Assembly: GCA_900491605.1 (NCBI GenBank)
Contig: UESW01004629.1
Location: 581,587-645,586 of the forward strand
DNA: 64,000 nucleotides
Source: Calamus simplicifolius
Lineage: Eukaryota > Streptophyta > Magnoliopsida > Arecales > Arecaceae
Direction of reading: 5' to 3'
A program made the translations under genes and the position numbers. Shown piece by piece: positions 1 through 10,220 of this stretch. The notes under the pieces are model-generated. The model made no database searches. It saw only the letters and a program-made list of their open reading frames with translations, and was not told the DNA's origin. Position 1 is the stretch's first letter. The number at the start of each line of letters is the position of its first letter.

Positions 1-480
1 AGCAACAAAAGCCCGACCTCGGTCGGCACCAAAGCCCTGCACTAGCCAGGCACAAAACACAGTGTACCACTGGCAGAGCGGTGTACCACCGGCTCTCAGC
101 AACAAAAGCCCGACCCCGGTCGGCACCAAAGCCCTGCACTAGCCAGGCACAAAGCCCAGTGTACCACTGGCAGAGCAGTGTGCCACTGGCTCTCAACAAC
201 AAAAGCCCGGCGCCCCGCCTGCACTCAAAGCCCTGCACCAGCCAGGCGTGAAGCCCGACACTCGTCAGCACATGAAGCCCTGCACCAGCCAGACGTGAAG
301 CCCGACACCCGTCGGCACATGAAGCCCTGCACCAGCCAGGCATGAAGCACGACGCTTGTCGGCACATGAAGCCCTGCACCAGCCAGGCGTGAAGCCCGAC
401 ACCCGTCGGCACATGAAGCCCTGCACCAGCCAGGCATGAAGCACGACGCCCGTCGGCGCATGAAGCCCTGCATCAGGCGA
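1..480 (+). repeat. Two short tandem arrays in the 3' untranslated part of a gypsy element
   Basis: Two near-identical units of about 97 bp occupy 1-196; each begins agcaacaaaagcccgacc. From about 226 to 470 a second array of about 47 bp units follows (core catgaagccctgcaccagcc), roughly five copies. Both lie just upstream of a polypurine tract and an LTR, so they are most likely the repeat-rich 3' untranslated region of a plus-strand Tat-like gypsy element whose coding part lies left of the window. Tat-lineage elements are known to carry variable tandem repeats in this position. Open frames through the array are by-products of the repeat. Confidence 0.75.
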
Positions 481-540
481 GGATCAGCCACTTGGGAGGT
501 AACGCCCCTTTCGCCTTGCTGGGGTAGACCCGCTTCGTCT

Positions 541-556
541 CAGGGGCGAGGGGGCA
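541..556 (+). other. Polypurine tract of plus-strand gypsy element
   Basis: The purine-rich string caggggcgagggggca lies directly before the LTR start at 559. That is where the plus-strand primer for reverse transcription is expected, and it fixes the element's orientation. Confidence 0.7.
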
Positions 557-707
557 TCTGATGTGGCTGATCCAACGTCGTTAGAGAACCGTAAAGGAAG
601 CTGATAGAGCCCCGCTTCGACCTCCAAGGTCCATCTCGACCTCCGCATCGGCTCTGGCCCACCTTGACCTCCTGGTCCATCAACATCCTACCCCAAGACC
701 CCTTTCG

Positions 708-925
708 GGGTCGGCCATATATGAACAGTGCCGAGGGTCGGCCATGTATGAACAGTGCCAGGGGTCGGCCATACATGAACAGTGCCGAGGGTCGGCCATG
801 TATGAACAGTGCCGGGGGTCGGCCATGTATGAATAGTGCCGGGGGTCGGCCATGTATGAACAGTGTCGAGGGTCGGCCATATATGAACAGTGCCGGGGGT
901 CGGCCATGTATGAACAGTGCCATGT
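708..925 (+). repeat. 27-bp tandem array in LTR U3
   Basis: About eight units of 27 bp, core gggtcggccatgtatgaaca, stand head to tail upstream of the LTR TATA box. Because 27 is a multiple of three, the array stays open in several frames on both strands, which gives repetitive phantom ORFs. Placement in U3 suggests an enhancer-like role, which is inference only. Confidence 0.85.
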
Positions 926-1163
926 GAACAGTGCCATGTGAACAGTGCCATGAATGCAAAAAAAAGAGATGACGTAGGGGACACGTCTAGCAAGCGCCGT
1001 AGCGGTTAGCCATGCCCTGCAGCACCCCATGCTTCACGAACATCAGTTAATGCTCTGACTAGTGACAGCACCCCATGCTTCACGGACATCAGTTCCGACA
1101 CTTCACCCATCAAAGTCATCATTATGGAGCCTCAACCACTCAAGCCAGACAAACTCTTAAGCG

Positions 1164-1173
1164 TCTATAAAAT
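1164..1173 (+). promoter_or_regulatory. LTR TATA box
   Basis: The string tctataaaat lies about 150 bp upstream of the conserved U5-side block and just upstream of a CT-rich leader. It is consistent with the Pol II promoter of the LTR. Confidence 0.6.
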
Positions 1174-1432
1174 GGGTAAGAGGGACCCCTGACCAGGTAA
1201 CACACTCATAACACTCCTAAACGCTCACACAGAGAGACCTCTCCCTCTCTGGGCCTCTCTCTCTTTCTCTCTTTCGAGCTTCCTCAAGCTCACGGCTGAT
1301 GCCCAGACCACTGACTTGAGCGTCGGAGGGTCCCACTGGGGCCCCCTCCGGCCCCCGAGACTTGCTTGCAGGCGCAAGGAGCTCACTGAAGAAGACAACC
1401 GCACGCTCGAGGCCGGTGATTTGGCGTCATCA

Positions 1433-2040
1433 GAATTCAACAACTTCAACAACTTCGCTTGATTAAGAGAGAGAGAGAGGGGGGGGGGGGGATGGGGGTG
1501 ATGCAGATGTTACGCAGGATGCAAAAAAGATGAAATCTTGGTAAATAAATCAAGGGATCGTTCGTTCGAGAGTACATACCTGGAAAGGGATCCGTTTTGG
1601 TCTCTCTGGCTTTCTCGCTCACTCACTCGTCGTCCCGTAAAAACCCCGACCTTTCGACTCACCCAGCGAAGAGGGGTGGTGACCTGTTCGTATTCCGGAG
1701 CGGAGGCGTTACGCCTCAGGAGCCTTGGTTTCGAGCGGTAAAGCTCGGTGGGGGCTGGGCTACAAAGCCGGCCCTCCGATCCTCTTCGTGAGGAGTTCTC
1801 TCACAACCCCTCTTTTATCCAGAAAACCACCTCACCATTCCACCCTCTTTCCTCTCTGGTTCCTGTCGTCACCGCTAAGCTCCGTTGCCGCTGTAGAACC
1901 CACAGAGTTGTTGGTGCCGACGGAGGAGGCAAGATCCAAGTCCCCGTTTCGCCCAGCCCTAGGTTTTTTTGGTAGACTGAATTCTTTGATTCACGCCAGC
2001 GCTTACTCGATGGAGAATAAAGCGATGCATTCTTAAAGAT
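1433..2040. other. Spacer without recognisable gene
   Basis: It opens with a (GA)n/(G)n run (1465-1490). A moderately GC-rich stretch (1550-2035) follows with short plus-strand frames that resemble no family I know. The stretch could be an untranslated first exon or old repeat sequence; no start, splice or domain signal decides this. Confidence 0.4.
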
Positions 2041-3260
2041 TTGAGCAACAAAAGAGGACAGATAGCATTGTCACCGAGGCTGTGGAAGGAAGATAAAGAA
2101 AGGAAGAGCCTTGATTCCGGGGTGGGTCGAATCAGCGGGCCTAACTCGGCTTGACCGTCGTGCTGTATGGACTTTCCACGGAAATTTGGCATTGTGGTGT
2201 TACTTCAGAAATTTGAAGAACCTTACGCATAGAATCGTGGGCAATCCACTACCGCGGAATTGGTAACAGAGCCATAAATTATTTCCGCAACCAATCCGAA
2301 GCTCATTAACCTTGGGTTTTGCTGGTGGAGCCAAGCAGAATAGCTAAATATTTCTTAGAACCTGATAATTAATTCTATTTTATTGGCAATTATATACATT
2401 TTGGTCAAAATTTTGATCGTTTAGGTGCTCCAAATGCTGAAGTAATTGGGAATTCATTCATGGAAATCTGTGATGCACCCAGTGAGCGTAAGATTTCTAT
2501 TCGCCTCGTTCTTGTTGCAGGGGAAGCAGACAGCTCTCTTCATGAGGAACATTCGGGGTGTTCACAAATACTTCGATAGGGTAGAGCAAGGAAGAATGTG
2601 GTCAAAGATGCAGCCAAATTTGAAGATTTATAAAGCTTTGCATTAGGTTTGATAGCAAGAGTGATGGAACCCATAAATTTAAAACCTTATTTCAGATCAA
2701 GATTACCAGTTAAGAGTGACGTATTCTCTGTTGCCAAAGATTTTGAATAGCAAAAGAGGATAGAACTGGCAGCATTGTCGTTCAGGTTATAAAAATTGAC
2801 GGAATGAAGAGGCTTTGTCTCTAGTGCTATATGGACTAGTTGGAAATTTGGCCTTGTAGTTGTGGTTTTTGTTTCAAAATTTTGAAGAACCTTTCTCAGA
2901 ATGGTGGGCCATGCCCTACCCATGGTACTGGTATGGTATCAGAGCCTAAGATTATTTCCGTAACGGAACCAAACAAATTAATCTTGAATGTGATGGTGGA
3001 GTAAAGCAGAATAGCTAGATATTTCCTATATAACCAGAGAACTAATTTTATTTTGTTGGCAATCGTATGCATTTTGGTCAAGAGTTTAGATCATTTAGGT
3101 GCTCCAAATGCTGAAGCAACTGTCATAGTGCTTGGAATTCATTCATGGAAATCTATGATGCACCTAGTGAACATAAGATTTTCAAATCTTATAATCAAGC
3201 ATTGCCACGGTAGTAAAGGAGGCCAAGAAATGTTTGACAGGGTATGGGAATAATGACAGC
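2041..3260 (+). repeat. Diverged tandem direct duplication, unit about 550-600 bp
   Basis: Blocks at 2041-2600 and 2730-3255 align in the same order. Shared landmarks are gcaaaagaggatag, tatggact..ggaaatttggc, tttgaagaacctt, agcagaatagcta, cattttggtcaa, ttaggtgctccaaatgctga and attcattcatggaaatct. The copies differ at many positions and in indels, so the duplication is old. Neither copy holds a long ORF. Each has a site resembling a tRNA-Met primer-binding site (intact only in copy 2), so the unit may derive from a small retroelement. Confidence 0.75.
2934..2946 (+). other. Initiator tRNA-Met PBS-like site
   Basis: TGGTATCAGAGCC matches the primer-binding site typical of copia and TRIM elements. 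The matching place in the first duplicate reads ttggtaacagagcc. I could not find an LTR ending in CA immediately before it, so it may be a relic or chance. Confidence 0.35.
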
Positions 3261-3904
3261 TTATAGGCTATGTATTTGTTGATTACATGCATGGAAGGAA
3301 CATTTACTTTTCATTTCTTTAGCAGTAAGGCATACTCACAAATGATGGTCTATAGGTTGGTCATCAACATTGAATGACTGCATCCAATATTATATGAGTA
3401 ATGCAAGAAGTCTGGAGTTTTCTTTAAAAAAAAATAAATAAAACTCAGATGCTTCCTTGATTTTTGGCCTTCAGATGCTTTGGTCGAATGTACAGCGTGG
3501 AGGAGGGAATTTTGCTAAGCCTAGGCTCATTTTATATTTTCTGTTTTCTAAGCTGCAAGATCCTTGGACTTAGTTCTTATGACCGAACTAGAGCGAGGAA
3601 TACAAAGGTAACAGATAATTAGATAATCCAATACCCATAATTATTTTACTAAAATATTCAAACTCTGGATGATTATGATAATATTGGTAAAATTTTAAAT
3701 TATATTGATGATTACATAATTAGTAAATTTTAAAATAATAATAATAATAATATTAGGTCTTGCATAATACTTAGGATTATACATAGAAGTTGTGCAGCCA
3801 TATCATGCATTCTACTAAAATTATGGGTTGGGATGTGACATGTTCTTAAGTCTTTTGCAACTCATAAACTCTATAGATGGAAAAATTAATAGGTGAGTAA
3901 GCTC
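3261..3904. other. AT-rich intergenic stretch
   Basis: No ORF, RNA gene or terminal repeat is visible. It contains short A runs and ATA/TAA microsatellite-like sequence (3640-3760). Confidence 0.5.
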
Positions 3905-3912
3905 CTTGAAAG

Positions 3913-6477
3913 TAGGTATGGGCACTGGGCCGTCCCAGGCCCATCGTGCCAACAAAATTACCGTGCCGTGCCTGGCACGGTCCATTAACAAATGGGCCAT
4001 GCCAGACACGGCCCACTAAAAAAAATTCAAATTCGGCATGGCCCGTGACCCATCAAGAAATGGGCCACCGGCCGTGCCAAAATGGCCCTTCTGGGCCGTT
4101 TTGTGGGCTGTGCCAGAACGGCCCTGCTGGGCCATTTTGTAGGCCTTGCCATGGCACGGCTGGTGCCAGGAGCACATTGTGCACCTAGGCACCAGCCAGC
4201 TGATCCAAGCCATGATCCTGATCGGCGATGATGGATCCGATGATTGCGATCGATCTGATCGGAGATTATCCGACGGTTGCGATCGATCCATGCCATAATC
4301 CTGATCGGCGATGATCGATCCGACGGTTGCGATCCATTTGATCGGCGATGATCCAATGGTTGCGATCGATCCAAGTCATGATCTCGATTGGCGATGATCG
4401 ATTGGACCGTTGCGATTAATTCGATCGGAGACGATCCGACAGTTGCGATCGATCCAAGCCATGATCCCGATCGTGGATGATCGATCCGACAGTTGCGATC
4501 CATCTGATCAGCGATGATTCGACGATTGCGATCGATCCAAGCCATGATCCCGATCGACGATGATCGATTGGATCGTTGTGATCAATTCGATCGGAGACGA
4601 TCCGACGGTTGCGATCGATCCAAGCCATGATCCCGATCAGGGATGATCGATCTGATGGTTGCAATCCATCCAATCGGAGACGATCCGACGGTTGCGATCA
4701 ATCCAAGCCACGATCCCGATCGGCGATGATCAATCCAACAGTTGCGATCCATCCGATCGGAGACGATCCGATGGTTGCGATCGATACAAGCCATGATCCC
4801 GATCGACAATGATCGATCGGACTGTTGCGATCAATCCGATCGGAGACGATCCGATGTCTGCGATCGATCCAAGCCATGATCATGATCGGCGATGATCAAT
4901 CCGACGGTTGCGATCCATCTGATCGAAGATGATCCGACGTCTGCGATCGATCCAAGCCATGATTCCGATCGGCGATGATCAATCCGACGGTTGTGATCCA
5001 TCCGATCGGAGACGATTCGACATCTGGATCGATCCAAGCCATGATCCCGATCGACGATGATCAATCCAACGGTTGCGATCAATCCGATCGGAGACGATCC
5101 AATGGTTGCGATCGATCCAAGCCATGATCCTGATCGGTGATGATCAATCCAATAGTTGCGATCCATCCGATCGGAGACGATCCGATGGTTGCGACCGATT
5201 CAAGCCATGATCCCGATCGACAATGATCGATCGGACTGTTGCGATCCATTTGATCGAAGATGATCTGACGTCTGCGATCGATCCAAGCCATGATCCCAAT
5301 CAGGGATGATCGATCCAACGGTTGCGATCGATCCGATCGGAGATGATCCGATGGTTGCGATCGATCCATGCCATGATCCTGATCGGTGATGATCGATCCG
5401 ATGGTTGCGATCCATTCGATCGGCGATGATCCGATGGTTGCGATCGATCCAAGCCATGATCCCGATCGGCGATGATCGATCTGATTAGAGACGATCCGAC
5501 GGTTGCGATCGATCCATGCCATGATCCTGATCTGCTATTATCGATCGAACGGTTGCGATCTATCCAATCGGAGATGATCCGACGATTGCGATCGATCCAA
5601 GCTATGATCCCGATCGACGATGATCGATCGGACCATTGTGATCAATTCAATCGGAGACGATCCGACGTCTTCGATCGATCTAAGCCATGATCCCGATCGG
5701 CGATGATCAATCCGATGGTTGTGATCGATCCAAGCCATGATCCCAATTGGTGATGATCGATCCGACGGTTGCGATCAATCCAAGCCATGATCCCGATTGG
5801 TGATGATCGATCGAACCATTGCGATCGATCCGATCAGAGACGATCCGACGGTTGCGATCGATTCAAGCCATAATCCCGATTGGGGATGATCAATCCAATT
5901 GTTGCGATCTATCCTATCGAAGACGATCCGACAGTTGCGATCAATCCAAGCCATGATTCCGATCGATGATGATCGATCCGACGGTTGCGATCCATCCGAT
6001 CGGCGATGATCCGACGGTTGCGATCTTTCTATTTTTTTCTTCTTACTTATTGTATTATGTTCTAGAGGTCAGGCCTAACCCCCCTCCCTTCTGTACCATT
6101 TTAATTTTAAATTAATAAACTGGTAGGGGTCTGTGCCAAACCCCCCACCATTATGGTAGTTTATATTAATAAAATTTCTTTTTTCCTAATAATTTTTTAA
6201 TTTATCAAAAAAAATTATATTTTTTATAAATATTTTTATTTGAGCTGTGAATGAGCCAGGCCCCAGGTGGGCCGTGCCTGGCACAGCCCACCTGGGCCGG
6301 CACGGCCCAGGCCCACCTGGGCCGTGCCGGCATGGTACGACGGGCCGGCCCAGGCCCGTCATGGGCCATACCGTGCTGGGTCAGCAGAAAAAAATTTTTG
6401 GGCCCGGCACGGTTCGGTACTGTAGCAATGCCGGACTGTGCCGTGCCATGGGTGGCACGGCCCAGTACCCATCTCTA
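3913..6477. mobile_element. Non-autonomous hAT-type DNA transposon carrying a satellite array
   Basis: The left end TAGGTATGGGCACTGGGCCG (3913-3932) is the inverted counterpart of the right end CGGCCCAGTACCCATCTCTA (6458-6477), with 18 of 20 positions matching. Both sides are flanked by the same 8-bp direct repeat CTTGAAAG (3905-3912 and 6478-6485), the target-site duplication length of hAT elements. Subterminal segments (about 3915-4180 and 6245-6477) are GC-rich and full of inverted gccgtgcc/ggcacggc words, typical of transposase-binding subterminal repeats. No transposase is present. Most of the interior is the 83-bp satellite, followed by about 200 bp of AT-rich DNA. Size 2565 bp. Confidence 0.9.
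4190..6030. repeat. 83-bp GATC-rich satellite, about 22 copies
   Basis: Tandem units of about 83 bp are marked by the recurring word ccaagccatgatcc, seen near 4203, 4453, 4536, 4619 and onward at 83-bp steps. Each unit is built from sub-blocks such as gatccgacggttgc and ccgatcggagac and holds nine or ten GATC tetramers, so GATC recurs about every 8-9 bp. Units differ by scattered substitutions. The array ends sharply near 6025 at a T-rich tract. Long minus-strand frames reading repeated DRSQPSD-like words are products of the repeat, not genes. The array lies wholly inside the hAT element. Confidence 0.9.
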
Positions 6478-6485
6478 CTTGAAAG

Positions 6486-8160
6486 TAACCCCGACCTTCT
6501 AGGTCTTTAAGAAGCACTTTTCTTCTTTTCTACGAAAGTAGTTTTCAGATTTTTAAAGGACCTGCTTGAGAGTTTGGAGGGATGGTGAGGAAGGATAATC
6601 GAATTAAGGAGAGCACATAGGAAGAAAAGTAAAAGAATAATTATTTTATTATTGTTTAAATGTTTTAAAAAAGATGAAATAAAAAAAAATCCTCTCCTTG
6701 CTTAAAAAGTGAAGAGAAAGAAATAAAGGTAATTATTTTAGGAGAAAAAGAGTAGCCATCACAATTCACAACTCTTTCCTCTCTCTCTCTCTCTCATCCG
6801 TCAATTCGAGGCAGGAGGAAAGGCGAGTAATTATTTCCCTCTTCTCTTATTAAAACTTCTAAACACGTTTTAGGGAGTGATATTTCTTCCTCTAAAAAAG
6901 TTTTTGTGCATGTGTATTTCTTTCTTCAAAAAAGTCTTTATGCATAGACTTTCGATGCACGAAACACGCATGCATAATAACATAGGCATATGATCAATCT
7001 GAATGCCCAATCCATACTTTATACATCAAAGATCAGTGCACAAAGTCTTTTCTTTCTTCCTTTTCCTTACTCTTCCCATTCCAAATGGGCCCGACAAGAC
7101 ACTTTCTCTTCAATAGAAGTGGTTGCACATGGAGTAAGCCAGCCCACCAAGCCTTCCCAAGAATGAGCCGGTGATAGGGATAAGAATAGATGAGATTAGA
7201 TAATACTTGCTTGATTCATTTTATATTTAAATTTGTTTAAATACTAGTCTAAATTTAAAATATTAAATAATATCTATATTTATATTCATATTCATTAAAA
7301 AAACTTTGAGATAGATAAATCCTTCTTCTTATGTGGCCTTGCCTATTATAGTCCAAAATGTCAAAACCTACACAAATCTAATTTAGAGTAGTCTGTTGGT
7401 CCTTTTTTTATTATGTTTTCTACGTTTAAACATTTTTGTCTTCCTTTTTTCTTTCTGTAAATGAGTAAGAACGTCAGTGTAAGAAATGCTGATCCTTTAG
7501 AAATTGATTTTCTTCATTAAAAAAAAAAATTGATGGAAGGGAACACCTATAAATTCTATTACCTTGTGAAGATGAAATGAACAAAGACGAGCCTCGTGAA
7601 TAGAAGAAACTTTTGCAGTTCACACTTTATCTCCATTTCCTTATTGTTTGTTGGGAAAAGACTTGCTTGATTCATTGATCTTCATTTCTTTTTTTCTTTT
7701 TGGGTGTTGCATTGCCGCATATCTCTCGGACTCCACTTCTCCGTGTGAGTCGTACTTGAGGTGTCATAGAAGCTTCAAATATGCTTATGGTGGAGGGCAC
7801 ATGCTTATGACTATTATAATATTATCAATCGTCAAGTGATAACGCTGTCCTTCAATTTATAACGTTTCAAAAGCACTGCCAAGCGCACGCAATTATCGTT
7901 TCAAAAGACTACGATTAGTTCGGCATTAACACGTCAAGGCGAGTCTTTTGGTTCGCTTTGAATGGGTATACAGTCGAGACCAGCAAACTTGGCTTGACCT
8001 GTTTAATTTCTAAAGGGATTTACAGAGCTAATTTTGACTAATTAGTATGGCTTGGTTATGTTTTAATATCATGGTAGTGGTGGAGACTATCACAGAGCGG
8101 TCCTATAGAAGTATCGCAGAGCGCTAAATTAATTTGGCTTGGAAGAAGTGATGTAATTGC
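6486..8160. other. AT-rich intergenic stretch
   Basis: It contains a short CT microsatellite (about 6778-6796) and many A/T runs. A 63-codon frame at 7648-7839 has a hydrophobic N-terminal stretch but no recognised domain and no clear promoter. I see no supported gene. Confidence 0.45.
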
Positions 8161-8367
8161 CTGTTTTCATTGCCAGAAACTTAATTGGCACCATCTTTCA
8201 GCAGATTCGACATAACTTATTTTTTTTTTAATTTTTTTTAACATTCTTTTCATGCACCAATACTCTTTGAGCACCAAATTACAATCCTTACAGACATCAT
8301 ATTGCATTCTTGGAATTAAATGAAAAGATAAGGAGATTAGAAATACCATTAGCGGAGGACAGCTGCT

Positions 8368-10149
8368 TCAAGGTCCTTGCGCTATCTTCTCAACTCCAGT
8401 ACTCTTCTCTGCTTCTATTGAGGTCGGCTTCTCATAATGCCCATGGGCCATGTCATAGGTGGCATGGACACCTAATAGCATGTAGTAGAGGAGCATTATC
8501 AAACTGCAGATGCCAAACCGAATGAACGCTGTAGCACCCAAAGAACCCATGAGAAAGAGATTGATTGCAATTGACAAGGACGGCAGCCATGGCACCAGAG
8601 GAACACCCCACACCCTTGGTGTCCGGCATTGAGGCACGAACAATTGAATCCCCAGCGTGCCTACCATCCACAGGGGAATGGTTATCACATAACCAATCCA
8701 CCCGTGAGGCCTCAGTCCCCAGTAGGCTGAAGTCCCCATAGAAGAAGCAATTATCAACAGCAGGAAGCACGACAGCTTTGAAAGATCCGAACGAGAGGAG
8801 ACGCCTCTCATGTAGTATCTCCTCACCAGCAGTGCAGTGGCCATCATCATAAAGATGAAGAGAGTGCTCACGGAGAGCAGACTTGACAGGACACCCAGGC
8901 TCGAGAAGAGGGCAATGCAGGCAGCAAAGGAAGTGATCAAAACGGTGGCATAGATTGGTGTCCCTGTCTTCGGGTGGACGAGAGCGAAAAAGGGTGGAAT
9001 TATGTGGCTCCTAGCTATGTGAGTGGTGTATCGAGCCTGCCCGAGGGCGCCAACGAGCAGGACAGTGGTCATCCCCTTGAGAGCACCGAGCGCAACGATA
9101 TACTGCGCCCACGCCCACCCAACACTCTTAAATGCCACGGAGTAAGCTGCATCTGGATCAATATCGGTATATTTCTGCATCATGCTCAACGAGAGGGCCA
9201 TCATGCAGTATATCACTGTGATGAGGGACATGGACCCGAGCAGGCCGAGTGGTATGTCCCTCGAAGGATTCCTCGTTTCCTCAGCCATGGTGGCGATGTT
9301 ATCAAATCCACCATAGGCGAAGTACACGATTGCAGCCGCTTGGAAGACGCCTTGGACGCCGTGAGGGAGAAAAGGAGTCAGATTTCTAGTGTTGGCATGG
9401 ACGAAAGCACCCACTATGACGAATACTATGACTACAGTGTGGACGGCAGAAGCAATCCAGTTGATGTAAGAGGTCCTTTTCGTGCTGGTCATGGCGATAG
9501 TTGCAGTGGCTGCAAGAACAACCACTGCAATTGGGTCCAAGAAATTGAAGCCCTCAGCGAGATGTGTGTGGATTCTTAATGAGTTTGGGGAGCGGTTCAA
9601 GAGGGTCGCCAAGTATGAGGTCCAAGCTCTGGCAACCGCAGCGCTGCCGACGATGCTTTCTAGAATCAAGTTTGCTGCTGCTATGAATGCAGCGAAGTCG
9701 CCCAGCTCCACTCTGAGGTAAGCAAACGAGCCTCCTGCTACTGGAATTTCCACTGAGAATTCAGTGTAGCAGAAGACAGAAAGCATGGCAGAGATGCCGG
9801 AGGCAACGTAGGAGAGGACTATGGCAGGGCCGGCATGATCATGGGCCTCTTGGCCGGTGAGGACAAAGATCCCGGCACCGATCACTGAACCAAAGCCAAA
9901 CCAGGTGAGGTCCCACCAGTTGAGACAACGCTTCATGTCGTTCTCGCTCTGCTTTCGGAGCTCCCCGAGCTCGGTGGCATCACTGGATCGACCAAAGAGG
10001 CGGTCCTTGAAGCGGTGGTGGGTCTGTCTGAGGGCCGATCTATAGGCCGCCCAGCTCTCGAAGGACTTCTCAGGGAAGAAGTCTTCCTTGCTCCATCGCC
10101 AGTAGCTCCTTGTTTGGAATTCATCAGCAGGCCCTTCCATGGAACCCAT
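8368..10149 (-). CDS. Cationic amino acid transporter, CAT family (APC superfamily)
   Basis: A 593-residue single-exon polytopic membrane protein, predicted to import cationic amino acids across the plasma membrane or another membrane. The N-terminus is soluble (residues 1-75) and contains the SYWRWSKEDFFPE block, typical of the plant CAT1/CAT5/CAT8 group. The permease core follows, with GAGIFVLTG at 91-99 in the first membrane segment, the conserved FAYGGFDNIATMAEE at 277-291 and GQARYTTHIARSH at 370-382. About 14 hydrophobic segments are visible. The last four (about 485-565) form the CAT_C region with VWGVPLVPWLPSLSIAINLFLM. Length is normal for the family. The ATG at 10149 is chosen because a TATA box lies about 65 bp upstream and the family N-terminus is complete; a second in-frame ATG lies three codons later. 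It is GC-richer than the flanks and has no frameshift or internal stop. CAT5/8-like identity is inference. Confidence 0.95.
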   Translation of the reverse strand: MGSMEGPADEFQTRSYWRWSKEDFFPEKSFESWAAYRSALRQTHHRFKDRLFGRSSDATELGELRKQSENDMKRCLNWWDLTWFGFGSVIGAGIFVLTGQEAHDHAGPAIVLSYVASGISAMLSVFCYTEFSVEIPVAGGSFAYLRVELGDFAAFIAAANLILESIVGSAAVARAWTSYLATLLNRSPNSLRIHTHLAEGFNFLDPIAVVVLAATATIAMTSTKRTSYINWIASAVHTVVIVFVIVGAFVHANTRNLTPFLPHGVQGVFQAAAIVYFAYGGFDNIATMAEETRNPSRDIPLGLLGSMSLITVIYCMMALSLSMMQKYTDIDPDAAYSVAFKSVGWAWAQYIVALGALKGMTTVLLVGALGQARYTTHIARSHIIPPFFALVHPKTGTPIYATVLITSFAACIALFSSLGVLSSLLSVSTLFIFMMMATALLVRRYYMRGVSSRSDLSKLSCFLLLIIASSMGTSAYWGLRPHGWIGYVITIPLWMVGTLGIQLFVPQCRTPRVWGVPLVPWLPSLSIAINLFLMGSLGATAFIRFGICSLIMLLYYMLLGVHATYDMAHGHYEKPTSIEAEKSTGVEKIAQGP

Positions 10150-10212
10150 GATGATATGCCCCCTCGAGTCAATCTTGGATGCTTCCGGACTGCAATCGGT
10201 GGGATGCGCTAG

Positions 10213-10220
10213 CTATATAA
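10213..10220 (-). promoter_or_regulatory. TATA box of the CAT gene
   Basis: On the minus strand TTATATAG occurs about 65 bp before the start codon. Transcription would begin roughly 30 bp downstream and leave a short leader. No other promoter element is clear. Confidence 0.65.

Larger units (their letters stand above)
559..1432 (+). mobile_element. 3' LTR of a Ty3/gypsy element (874 bp)
   Basis: The segment begins TGATGTGG and ends GCGTCATCA, so it has TGATG/CATCA inverted termini like the LTRs at 52644 and 60384. It holds a 27-bp tandem array in the U3 part (708-925), a TATA box (1164-1173), CT-rich leader sequence (1230-1275) and the conserved block cttgagcgtcggagggtc (about 1313-1330). 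This is the normal U3-R-U5 order for a plus-strand LTR. The internal region lies to the left and runs off the window, so coding content and target duplication cannot be checked. After 1432 the sequence continues as gaattcaac and a GA/G-rich run. Confidence 0.75.

Noticed and set aside
540..1030. Overlapping ORFs with repeated GRPSALFIH/MNSAEGRPC-like words
   Set aside because: Products of the 27-bp array in LTR U3.
2934..2946. PBS proving a complete copia or TRIM element
   Set aside because: No LTR ending in CA precedes it and no PPT or second LTR could be placed, so only a PBS-like site is reported.
4027..5738. Multiple minus-strand ORFs with repeated DRSQPSD/IMAWIDRN-like words
   Set aside because: They are translations of the 83-bp satellite; the period is not a multiple of three, so the frame rotates from unit to unit.
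4190..6030. CRISPR-like array
   Set aside because: Units are contiguous without unique spacers and the DNA is eukaryotic; it is a satellite.
7648..7839. 63-aa secreted or membrane peptide gene
   Set aside because: Short, hydrophobic by composition of a T-rich tract, no promoter or homologue recognised.
8974..9579. 201-codon plus-strand ORF
   Set aside because: Antisense shadow of the CAT transporter gene with no domain of its own.
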